Of a stretch of 64,000 nt of DNA, positions 11,639-22,403 are shown one piece after another. The notes below the pieces were generated by a model. That model made no database searches. It had not been told where the DNA came from and was given only the letters and a program-made list of their open reading frames with translations. The first letter of the stretch is position 1. The number at the start of each line of letters is the position of its first letter. The stretch is from Adineta ricciae (Eukaryota; Rotifera; Eurotatoria; Adinetida; Adinetidae): assembly GCA_905250025.1 (NCBI GenBank), contig CAJNOJ010000320.1, positions 20,374 through 84,373 of the forward strand. The letters run 5' to 3'. The translations under genes were made by a program, and so were the position numbers.

Positions 11639-12302
11639 ATTTAGAAATTGGTATAATCTAAACATAAAGAAGTGAGCAAATGTAATTCAATGAACGAGAA
11701 ACGGATATAATCATCGAAGTAAAATATTATTATGTATGAAATGAAAATAAAGGCAGAAATAGAGAGAAGAAAATGATGGTCTTTGCCATGCGTTATTAAA
11801 TAAGTGAATCGAATGTGATATGTGGTTGATATGCAGTTGTTAATAAATAATTACTAACGAATAAACATTGGATAGATATTAGTGTTGTATGCCAGTGTTT
11901 GGATTGGTGAAACAAGTTGAATTACTTGATTGTTTGACCGGTTATCTTTCACTGAATGTAGACAAAGAACGAAACGTCTGCGTCGTTCAATTGCTCTCAC
12001 GCTTCTAGTTCACAAATAGTCGGGAATCAAAAAATGTGTAGAAGAAATGTAAGATTCTGTTGATGATTTGTTTTATTAAAAATATTTTATTCAAACCAAA
12101 ATTTTCACAGTGATTGGCATTTTTCGATGAAGATTATCGTTTTAGACAATGAATCCCTTAACGATTTCTAGTCTAGAAAATCAAGGTCAAGTAGGAATTG
12201 TGAAAAAAAGTGTATGAGATCACGCGGTTAAAAGAACGATCAGGTTTTGTTAGAAATGACGTCTCTAATTTTACAATCATTTTTTAGGGAAACCAACTAC
12301 CC
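11639..12302. other. Gene-free stretch
   Basis: No supported coding sequence; probable former promoter of the LEA pseudogene and flanking DNA. Confidence 0.4.
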
Positions 12303-12476
12303 ATGGGAGATCCTCTTGCTCGATTACAACAAATAAATACGAATCAGGCAATAGCTATCATGGAACTTCAAGATCAGTAAGCGGATTTATTGGATGAAAT
12401 TTCTATGATAAAGCAAGATGATACTGAATTAAAAGCAAAGATCACTGCTTTAATCGAGAAGAATGAAAACTACTAG
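12303..12476 (+). pseudogene. Stop-interrupted helical exon remnant
   Basis: ATG at 12303 opens a frame reading MGDPLARLQQINTNQAIAIM, then a TAA at 12378-12380, after which the same frame continues with a Leu/Asp/Lys-rich helical segment (ADLLDEISMIKQDDTELKAK) to TAG at 12474. The heptad-like pattern on both sides of the stop suggests one former coiled-coil exon. I do not recognise the parent gene. A further exon-like piece (GILGVIVGMQ) after an acceptor at ~12539 is broken by the mobile element at 12568. Confidence 0.4.
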
Positions 12477-12567
12477 TTATTTCTGTGTACGTTGATTTGT
12501 TCATAATAGTAATAACAGTAATTGAAAATTTTTTATAGGAATTTTGGGAGTCATTGTAGGAATGCAA

Positions 12568-12809
12568 CCCAGAACGATGGTTCCTGAAACAGGATTCCAT
12601 GAATTTCCGACAAAATCCCTGAGGAAACTTCGCCATTTCTGAGCAGAACCCGTCCGGAATCCGATGGAGAAATGCGGTAACCGTTTCCAGCTACCGGTTT
12701 TGAGATGTCTTGTCGGTTCCGGCACAAACCAGATAAATTCGGTCACGGTATTGGCTCATCCGGAATACCACGGAACCGGCCGTTTCCGTGCCGGATTGTT
12801 CGACCTGGG
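12568..12809. mobile_element. GC-rich CCCAG...ACCTGGG element, copy A
   Basis: A 242-bp island much richer in G+C than its surroundings, full of CCGG, TTCCGG and GGAACC words. It begins CCCAGAACGA and ends TTCGACCTGGG, so its ends are imperfect inverted repeats. The same style of sequence and ends occurs at 37747-38290 and 38619-38850. No coding capacity, so a non-autonomous element. Flanking target duplication is at most 2 bp (AA). Confidence 0.55.
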
Positions 12810-13237
12810 AAGTAGCAATATCCTTACCGACTTGGTTCAGCAAATAAAAACATTTCTGTTGTGTAAATTTAGCTTCAATTCTTTGTGTATTGTGAAGTCT
12901 TTTTCCAATGTGCTGAAATCGTGCGGATGTCAAAATTCGGTGAATAAATTGACATGTTACAATTGAATAGTTCTAAAAAATCAATCAAGTGAAATAGGAG
13001 AACCTTCAAATAAAAACTAAATTTTTTTCTATATCTGATTAAAAAAGAACTCTTTCTCGAATCTGTCAATTTATTTGGTTTTGAAAGCTTTGATTCATGG
13101 AGAATTTTTATCGAGTTTGGAAACTAAAGGCGAAATTTCGAGGAATTTGGCGGATATTGAAAACAGTTCTAAGAAAAGCATTCTTTGAAAATAAATACTA
13201 TTTATTGAATATTTCTTTTCAAGTTTAATACATTTCG

Positions 13238-13604
13238 ATGTTTATAGTCAATATTGCATTAAAATCTTTCGCGTCCGGTTCTTATGTTATTATTTATATC
13301 TACGCTAATGAAACATTTCCAACACAAGGTCGAAATACTGGTATGGGTGTCTGTTCGATGATAGCACGTATTGGTGCAATTATAGGAACATATTCGAATG
13401 ATCATTTAGTACGTCAATCAAACGAATTTAGTGTTTTGCATTAAACGATCGTTTTAGACACGAGCATGACAACATTCACCGATGGTTGTGTATGGAATTA
13501 CATCGATATTTGCGATGCTTTTGGCAACGATATTTCCTGAAACATTAGATAAACCATTACCTCAATCAATTGGAGATGTTGAACAAATGGAATTGGCTTG
13601 GTAA
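13238..13604 (+). pseudogene. SLC22-like transporter fragment with in-frame stop
   Basis: Two exons resemble the last membrane segments of SLC22 organic ion transporters: IIYIYANETFPTQGRNTGMG matches the family's YxAELFPTxxRNxGxG motif, followed by SMIARIGAIIGTY. An intron (GTACGT...GTTTTAG, 13407-13457) leads to an exon starting TRA, then TGA (13467-13469) where the family usually has an ordinary codon, then MVVYGITSIFAMLLATIFPE and ETLDKPLP, ending at TAA 13604. The N-terminal two thirds of a transporter (11-12 segments) is absent. A truncated pseudogene is the simplest reading. Confidence 0.65.
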
Positions 13605-14876
13605 AGATTTTGTTGGATGAGATATTGAAGATGAAGAAAGTGATTTTTGTTGTAGTTCAATTGGCCGAGCGAGAAAATATCGACATCGACCGACGAATGG
13701 TGTTAAGGAAGTTCATGAAGATATTTCGTCGGAAAAATATTTGAAAGACGATACTGACTTTTAAAGAAATTTCTCCGAACGATTTTTTCTGAAAAATATG
13801 AATAGAATTCAATAAATTAGTCGATGTATATGTCGTAGTACAGATCAAAATTCAGTTCCGTTTTAATTTGAACTAGCACAGATTAAAATTCTTTCAACTG
13901 CATGAAATTCTTTATTTCTTCTAACTAAATTCTCTTTTGATGAATATAAAATATTCTGCTCATCAATTTCCATTAAATTAAAATATTGAACTTATGACTA
14001 ATGTTCTAATGTAAAATACTTTCTTCATTATGTCAAAATAGATTTAAATGTTTTCTTGTTCAAGTTACTATTTAGACGGCCGAAATAAAGATCGATATAC
14101 CTGGAAGTTAATCTTCTAGCTTTATCATGCATAGACATTTCACCTTAAAAAATTTTAGTCTATCCTAGTTCGATTTCAAACTGAACTGGATTTTGATCTG
14201 TACTACAACATGTATATCGATTTGATACAAAAAATCGAAGATCTGTGAAAATAAAGATTCTTGAATGAAATAGTTTTGGTCAATAACAACTTGCAAAATG
14301 CGTTGTTTTTCGACGAAAACAAAAAAACTATTTTTTCCTCTCGACAGCGAGTACTATTTTAATCACCTCGATATCAATCTTGCTCCGCAAAACCGCCGTT
14401 CTGTCTCAAACGAAGACCTATACAACGTAAAGAACATTGGTATATTCCAAGCTATTAAAAACATACCTTAAAAATAACATAGACTTTCGACGATAAACTT
14501 TGTGTAAAGCTGGTAACAGAGATGAAGCTTACACAGTCCTTTAGAAATATTTGTTGAAGATTGGGACGTGGTAATTGAAAAGAAAAATAATTGACTGAGT
14601 TGGAAATTTTTGTCTGCAAGAAAAGCTAGTTGGAATGACTTGCTCTTTATCATTCCGAGAAAGTATCCAGTTTATTACTATAAATACAAACGGATTGTTT
14701 GGTATATTTATCACAAATCCCATCCAGAAGTTTCAATTACACTGATATTGTCTTACACGATCAAGGAATTGATCATATCGTCTTTCAACAACCTGCAACC
14801 AGATAAAAAAGTACGATAGATGATCTGATCTGATATCTAAAATTGATTTGATGTATTTTAGAATTTTTGATTCAAT
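13605..14876. other. Gene-free stretch
   Basis: AT-rich; only short unsupported frames on either strand. Likely contains decayed remains between the transporter fragment and the next gene. Confidence 0.4.
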
Positions 14877-16418
14877 ATGAGCGTAAGTTTAGCAGATTTT
14901 GCTTTGGATAATAATCTGTTCGATTTGTTTTATATAGAGTAACGGTAGCGATTGTCCTCCTGGTCAAATGGAAACACCGGTTGAGAAAAAGGTAGATTCA
15001 CCATCAAAGCGTTCAGTGAGTTTTGAACTTCTTTCATCGTCTTATTCGTTTTCATACGATTTTTTCAGTTCAATTTTTGTCATAATCATTCAACATCCAG
15101 TTTCAATCGGAATCCATTGACAAAATCATTCATATACGACTCAATGAACAACGATCTCAGCCATCGATTCATCTGAATGAACATTACCGAGGAGTTTCTC
15201 TACTACATTCTTTCGTACAAACGATCTTTTGTGAATAATTATACATTATTTCACTTGTATTATACACAAGAAATGCTTTTCTTCTCGCTTATCGATCTCG
15301 ACATTTTATTCAATAAATCGAATTCTCTACTCACAAAAGAAATTCAACTAAAAACCGATCTATAAACCACTCCGACATAATTCATACAAAGCCTAGATTT
15401 CATTTATGTAATTAGATTTCCATCATTTCCATCAAATTTTAGCTTATTGGACGATTCATCAAATCATTTTGATATTCCAGTGGACAAATTCATCACCATC
15501 ACAGCATTTGTTGATACAAAGTAAGGAATATGTTTACCAAAAGAATGTTCAGCCATTAAGATTTATAAGTAAACTATTCATTCATTATTGCAGTTCAATA
15601 CCTGAACACCTTCATCATTTAACCAAAACAATCTCTACTGAATTTATACGTGAATCTGATATAGATCAAGAAAATGGTGGAAAAAACATGTATGAACGAT
15701 AAATAAAACATTAAAATATTTGAAGTGAATTACCGTTCTAATTTTAGTATTGTTTATGAACCATCTACTTTACCTACCACATGTATAACGAGTTCCAATT
15801 GTTTGAATAATGTTCATCAGCAACAGCGTACAGTAGTAATAAATACCAGACAAGGTAATCAGTTGGTTTGCTTGATCATAATGATGTTAGGATTGCAACT
15901 GATGTTTTATTATTTAGAAAATAAAGAAAATCGATTTTGTCTTGATTTAATACCAACTGATGTTTCAAATTTAGTTCATCCATCAGACGTTTTACCAATT
16001 GATTCATTTGATTTAAAAGCAAATCGACAACAAACTAATCAAGTGAGCCCTTCAACTGCTGTTCGTTCGATTGTTACTGATCTGCTTCGTCAATATTCTT
16101 CTCATCCATCGTCACCATCAAAATCAAACAAACGAAAACGTAGTGAAGGTACATTTGGTGAAGAAATTACATCCAGTAACATGTTGAATGAATTAAAAGA
16201 CAAAGCATCTCAACAAAATCCATCTAAACGAATACGTAAGTCAAGAATTTTATATAAATATCACATCTATTTCTTGTCGCGATATTAACATCGGAAGAGC
16301 CAATACAAAAAAAAAAAGATTAGGAAAAGCAACAATTAAATCAATTACTTCATCTCAAGCAATACGTGCTATTTCAACTGTCCAAGCACCACCATCACCA
16401 GTTCTAATTGCAGATTAA
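14877..16418 (+). CDS. Unrecognised basic, probably nuclear protein (multi-exon)
   Basis: Exon 1 is only ATGAGC (14877-14882), followed by a GTAAGT intron; exon 2 (14938-15015) continues SNGSDCPPGQMETPVEKK, and exon 3 (from 15101) reads SIDKIIHIRLNEQRSQPSIH. Later exons: ~15443-15520 (HFDIPVDKFITITAFVDT), 15594-15681, then ~15732-16228 with a Ser/Pro/Lys-rich region and a bipartite-like KSNKRKRSE basic cluster, and a last exon ending LIAD at TAA 16418 after KKKRLGKATIKS. One join, between ~15210 and ~15443, could not be resolved. The basic clusters suggest a nuclear location. No known domain was recognised. A poly(A)-type AATAAA lies downstream (~16589). Confidence 0.5.
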
Positions 16419-18757
16419 TATTTGCTTAGTTACTACATTTGTAATTGTTTTTTTTACAACTTTAAGTATTTCACAATTCTTTTAACGTTTTTCATCATGT
16501 TTGTTTTTTTCTCAATTATCATTGTGTATTTCTAATACTTATTCTATTTGAAGAAGATGTTTTGCTTTTCATTTGAAAGATGTATGAAAATAAATCAATG
16601 AAACAAAAACTATTATTATCATTATTTTATTCAATCTGTACAATAATATTTCACGAAGCCAATTCAATTGTTTCAGTCTTCTTTCTCTAATGATAAGAGC
16701 GATCTCCTTGAAAAATTTTGTATACAGTATGAATTCTAAATAAGATGGTTGTTCACGTTCAAACACTGATTTTTATGCTTTTACACTAAAAGTATTCAAA
16801 TAGAAAAATCATCAAACAAGAAAAAACGATCTTTTCCTGTTTTAAATATCGCGATACAATTCCATGGAATAAAAAGCAAGAGGAAAGAGTCTAGAATAGC
16901 TAATCCTTGATAGATAGAATCCAATTAAACTGAAGAATATATTTGTTTTAAGATCAATGTGGTCTTCGACAGGGAAGAAGAAACTGATTACAGATAATAC
17001 AAAAAAATCAAAGTAATTTTACCCCACATCATTACCTTGATCATGATCGTATAAAAACAAAGAAGGAACATCTGATTTTTACTTGTCACCAATAGTTGAT
17101 TTTGTACCAGAGACCGTCACAAGACAGGGCGTTCTGCGGAACATGTGATAAAATTCGGAGACACATGTACATACTGTAAAACCTCTCTACAATGAATAAC
17201 ATCGTGTCCATTCAGAAAATGTGGAATAAGGTATAGTCGTTCACTAAGTAGAAGTTTGCATTGATTGAACCAGGACGTAATTGCTATTGGTTATTGACAA
17301 CTAGTTATTATAAACAACTGATGACGAAACAGTAAATAAAGCGAAATCCACCTAAACTTTGGCAAGTTCATCACTATTCCTTCTAACTACTATAAGTATT
17401 TAGCTGTTTGTACGAAAACCATGGATCTGTATGTGCTTGACACGTTTCGAGTTGATACAGTGTTGACTACATGATTCAACGAGAAAATGTAGTTGTAATA
17501 AGTGAGAACCAGCTGTAGTACAAGCAATCATTAGATCATCTTCATTGCATGGATGAGCGTAAGTCTTTTTCAAATCATCACGTCTTCATCGTTTTATAAT
17601 TGCAAATGAATAAGTCCATTATTCTTTTATCTGTAACAAAAGACGGCGCTACCGATAATTCACTGCTCACCATTATTTCTTATCTGATGATATATAACTC
17701 ATCGAATAATTAATTTAGTACCAATTCAGAATACGCGTTGTTTTTTCTATTCTCCAGACACGCACACATATTTTCTTTTACCTGTTCACTATATAGAGGT
17801 TGCACACTAATAAAGTCCCTTCTGCATTTCATAATATTCGATACATATACTTCGCTTATCGTCTTTAAAATGACTACAACATTATTCTTCAATCCAGTTG
17901 CGAAGTGTAAGATCTACTGGTGTAGATTCTACATTCGAAGAAAAAGAGATCGATAGTACATTTCTGCATATATTCATATTTCAATTTTCCAAAGAGGCAA
18001 AAGTAAAAGATGAATAAGGAATAGTTTTCGTTTATATAAAAGCGATGACCATTTCAATCGAATAAACTGGGTATATCTTATTGCAGATCGTTTCCTCTTT
18101 ATGTCTTATTGTAGAGACAAAATCAACCGTAATCAATAGAAAACGTGTTCACATAAAAGTAGTGAATGAAACGAAACTTGATATGCTCCAATTGCATCTA
18201 TCGTACTGTTGCGTACCATCAATTTAATCTTGACAATACCTTGCGCAGAGGCGCAGGAAGGAGAGAGAACATCGGTGCCATCTAATGATCATCTATGCAT
18301 CATATTATTCAAAACTTGCACTTCTTGTGAAAGAAAAATCTCTTCTTACATTATTCTTTTTCATTTATATATCGAAAAATCTGATAATAACGCGAATATT
18401 TGTTATTTCGAACATGTGATGCAAAACCGCGTGATTTTTCCTTTCCTTTCTTGTCATTATTAGACACCAGTTTAGCGTCTCGATCACGGATAAGATTGCA
18501 CTTTGGAATTACATTTCCTATGGAATATATTTTCATTTACTAGTGATATCAAATGAAAAATACACCGAGAAAATCAATACAAATTCATTGGTCCTGTACA
18601 TGGAGCGAGATTAAAATACACAAAGTAAAAAAATCATGACATTGCTTGAATAAATACGACTAGTTGTTACGATCGAAAGTGAGTATCACGAGAAAACAAA
18701 ATGAATATGAGTTGCTAGGCTAGATAGTTGCGAGAAAACAAAGAGAGTTTTGTTGAC
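16419..18757. other. Long gene-free stretch
   Basis: About 2.3 kb with only short frames (60-84 aa) lacking family resemblance or splice structure. It separates a plus-strand gene end from the 3' end of the LEA gene. I see no RNA gene or repeat in it. Confidence 0.45.
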
Positions 18758-19889
18758 TTAGAGATCAGCATTTCTTTTAGCTTTTTGTGCTTTTTCACTA
18801 GTTTCTTCGGCGGTTTCTTTCGCTTTCTTTGATGCTTGTTTTCTTGATTCTTGAACGTATTCGGTGGCGGAATCAACTGCATCAGCTCCTACAAGACATT
18901 TTCGAGAAAAATTCAATGAAAAAGAATTATTATTTGGTTAGACGTACCAGCATGTCGAGCAGCTTTCAAGGCTTCGTTAGCTAAAATAAACATTTTGATG
19001 AGGAAAAGATGGGAACAGAGTGAACAAACCTTTATCACGAGTTAATTCAACGGTTTGTTCAGCTAAAATTCCATATAAACAATCGATAATCAACATAGCA
19101 GAAAAGTTATTTATTTACGTAATTTTTTAGCTCGTTGAACTCCATCAGCACCATATTCAAGCGCAGCTTCATAGGCATCAGCACCTAAATAGAACAAGAA
19201 TTGAGAAAAAGCAAACGGACCAGTTGACTTCTTCCCTACCTGATTTCTGAGCTGCTTTGAGTGCTTCATTAGCTGAAAATGAGAAAAAAGAAAATAAATA
19301 TTTTCTCACTTTGAAAATCTCACCTTTATCTTTTCCAACTTCGAATGCTTGTTCACCTAATTTTTGACCTTGTTTCATACCTTCTTGCGCATATTCTTGA
19401 CCAGTTTTAGCAGCATCATTCGCAAATTGTTGTGCTAAATGAAATTTCATAGAAAAAATCGAATCCAAACATTTGTCCGATTATTACCGGAAGCTTTGAC
19501 ATCATCAGCTACTTTTCCTAATTTTTCTTTTGCTAGAATACGAAACTTATCAGTAGACATATCAATACATCTTAAATTACTCACCAACATCAGCATATTC
19601 ACCGGCGAGTTTACTTCCAGCTTCATAGGCTTGTCCAGCTTTATCTTTCACGTATTCAGCACCTTCAGCAACTTTTGGTGACGCAGCATCATATGCTGCA
19701 CTGGCTGCATCTTTAACCTACAACAATATTTATATGCCATAAAGACTGAAATGAATAGTATTGTACCTTTTCAACAACTTTGTCCTTTAAATCAGCAGCA
19801 GCATCAACAGCTTGTTCAGTTGCCGATTTTTTTGCGAATGTTGCCGAGATAAAGAGAGCAATACAAATAAGCGAGAAGAATTTGTTCAT
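18758..19889 (-). CDS. LEA protein with ER signal and C-terminal NADL
   Basis: Late embryogenesis abundant (group 3 type) protein; such proteins protect membranes and proteins during drying. Start ATG 19889, stop TAA 18758, about 235 aa in roughly ten exons. Residues 1-19 form a signal peptide (MNKFFSLICIALFISATFA). The mature part is Ala/Lys/Glu/Asp-rich amphipathic helix built of 11-residue units, without Cys, Trp or Pro clusters. It ends KAKRNADL; the last four residues resemble an ER-retention signal. Bdelloid LEA proteins with an ER signal and a KDEL-like tail are known from Adineta ricciae, so an ER/extracellular role is likely. Three internal exons are exactly 33 nt and each encode one 11-mer (ANEALKAAQKS, AEQTVELTRDK, ANEALKAARHA), all in phase 1. 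The gene diverges from the secreted-protein gene at 20744. Confidence 0.85.
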
Positions 19890-20743
19890 GATTAAGTTTT
19901 AAAATGAATAAATCTGAATGAAAGAAGCAAACAAATGTAGTAACGCGGTGAAAACACGTCACCAAGTGTCCGAGTAAATTGTATTAAAAAAAGCGTAAAG
20001 AAAATAATGTCGCCGTGTTGATCACGTGTTGCCAACTAACTGAATAGATCGTGATGTTTCAGCTCGGTTTATTGAGTGCAATTGAATTGATAAAGGCTAA
20101 GTGATGTGCTGAACCAATCATCAATATTTGTCTATAGATGTCGCGTTTCGTAATAAACTGATTTTACTTGGATCGCTTTTAGTATTTTCAAATAAGTCAT
20201 TTTGCTACCATAATATGTTGTGCTTTTCGAAAATGCTAACCATTTTCACCTATCAAGCCGAAAAACTTCGCCCAACGGTCAGTAAGTTGAACTGTGTGCA
20301 TTACGAAAATGGAAAACTTGGAAGAACGAAGAAGGGTAAGGATGTGGGTATGAATTCAATTATTAATCCCTAGGCGATGTATCGGATTCGATTGTGCACT
20401 AATATTCGTTCACATAAAAATTAAATGAATACATTATCAACTCTGAAAATGTTGTACGCAGGATCATAGCTCTATCATTCAGGAAGTGATCATAAAGCCA
20501 TAAATTATGTATTGAATTTATTTTGTGAAAATATAAACAATACCGAATAGTAGCATTATCAAAGTATCGCGTCCTTTTGAAATGGGAAGTGATACAATAC
20601 GATTGAAGGAAGAAAATATAATGACTTCCTCAGTTGAAAAGATTAGAACTGTGCCATAAGTGAAATCACATGGGTATAAATAAGACAGTAGCATCGTCTC
20701 TATATTCATTTTCGTCCTGGTCATATTATAGAACAAAAAAACG
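19890..20743. promoter_or_regulatory. Shared upstream region of two divergent genes
   Basis: About 850 bp between the LEA start (minus) and the small secreted-protein start (plus). No gene is supported; an 81-aa frame at 20128-20373 has no family resemblance. It must hold both promoters. I could not identify specific stress elements with confidence. Confidence 0.35.
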
Positions 20744-21288
20744 ATGACTAATTCATTGTATATTCTAACAATTACTATCATGCTGCTTCAAATTAGCTAC
20801 AATCTAAGTTTACCAGTTGAATTTGGTAGTAGAAATAGTCCTTGGTTACAAAATCAGCAGCAAACATTGGGTTGGTCTCGGTAGGTGTACATAAGTTGAT
20901 GACTTTTATACATTGGGTTTTTATTGTTTTATATATAGGAATTTACCAGAACCCCAGTGGACATTTAGTGGATCATACATAAACAATGATGGTTTTCGTT
21001 TCAATCCGGAATATTACGATACTAGTCGCTTTTCCGTAGCTCCTCGTATCGATTATGATTGGGATCGAGGAGTGACAGGAGGTGGTATTCGACTTGGATA
21101 TCGATTTCGAAGAAGTGCTGATGAACAAAACGAGTTAGCTCAACAAGTAAGTTTATTAAATTAGTGAATGGGCCATCGAGCATGCTTTGTGGACTATGAT
21201 TGTGCTATAATCATAAATTATTTTTGCATTGTAGAATGTTGATTTAATTTACGATGGAAATGATGGTGATGCACCGGTTGTCAATTGA
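20744..21288 (+). CDS. Small secreted protein, family unknown
   Basis: Three exons (20744-20880, 20939-21146, 21235-21288) with introns of 58 and 88 bp give 132 aa; phases 2 and 0 fit exactly. The N-terminus (MTNSLYILTITIMLLQISYN) is a signal peptide. The mature protein is rich in Tyr, Arg, Asn and Gly, with PRIDYDWDRGVTGGGIRLGY at its core, and an acidic end (DGNDGDAPVVN). No Cys in the mature chain, no recognised domain. It shares its upstream region with the LEA gene. Confidence 0.65.
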
Positions 21289-21631
21289 AAAAATCAAATA
21301 GTAATGCGCTTAATCCCGAATCCTTCCACCGTAGCCCGCGATTTCTATTGTACCCTGCATCGAATTATTGCCTGTAGCAGATGATATTCTAACAAAATTT
21401 TCTTTAAAATAAAATTTGCAGTGCGTCAATGTTACCACAGAACAACAACAGAGTCAATTTTTTCTTACATTTCTTCGTGCAATTGAAAAACCGTGATAGA
21501 TTTCTGTGTCTTTTGAATAGAATTTGACTGCATGAATACGATAGTTATTTGATAGTAAGAATAACAGACGATCGTCATCGGCAAGGAAGCTGCTATCACA
21601 TTCTTGCATAGTTGTTCAATTCATTGCATTG

Positions 21632-21796
21632 ATGTTAGTGTCACTACTTCTCACAACTGTTGCTATAGATTTTCCGATGAATTATGCCAGAACTAATGCT
21701 AACAACGGACCTGCTGGTGCTATGTTTTCTGTCGTATATAACACGATGAGTTTATTTGTTCAAATATGTTTCTCTGTCCTCCGACAACATCTGTGA
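21632..21796 (+). CDS. Possible 54-aa secreted peptide
   Basis: ATG 21632 opens MLVSLLLTTVAIDFPMNYAR, a signal-like start, followed by a Gly/Ala/Asn stretch and a hydrophobic end, stop TGA 21794-21796. There is no family resemblance and no splice evidence; chance is possible in this region. The remaining sequence from 21289 to 22403 shows no gene. Confidence 0.2.
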   Translation: MLVSLLLTTVAIDFPMNYARTNANNGPAGAMFSVVYNTMSLFVQICFSVLRQHL

Positions 21797-22403
21797 TCTA
21801 TTTTCTGCCAGTGCTATAGGTGATATATTACGTCGTACTCATTCGCACAACCGTACTCCAACAATCAATACTTGACGATCGTAAATTGATCACTTGTAGA
21901 GAAAAAGACAATATGGGAAGTATTAGGTTACGAATTGCAGATATTCTGTTAATAGTTCATATTTTCTATGAAAATATTTTCAAGAATTTACTTTGTTATC
22001 ATTCGATGAACTAAAACCTCTGAATGTAGAATACTCATCTAACTGGAGGCGAGGAGCGTGACGGTATGAGTTTATGCAGGAATACGATCACTTATTCTAC
22101 CTATTGACAATCTCGATCAGATCTTTTCAACAAAGATTTGGTACATAATGAAAATACTTCCACGTCGTCGTTTTGAATTTATAGACTATGATAATTCATG
22201 AATTATTGTAACGAAAGACTGATGGAAAAATACACAAGATTTTCTACATATAAATAGAAAGAGAAGTTGGTTTTTGTATTTTTGAATATAGAACTACTGA
22301 AATCGTATCAACGAGATTTGTATTATGTAGTCTATTAAAGACTTTTGAGCTTAAACGCCGTCTATTGATATACGCATAGGAAAGTATAATTCATACATAA
22401 TAT

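Noticed and set aside
13467-13469. TGA as a selenocysteine codon in the SLC22-like fragment
   Set aside because: The family has no selenoproteins, the gene is truncated, and no downstream hairpin with SECIS features was recognised.
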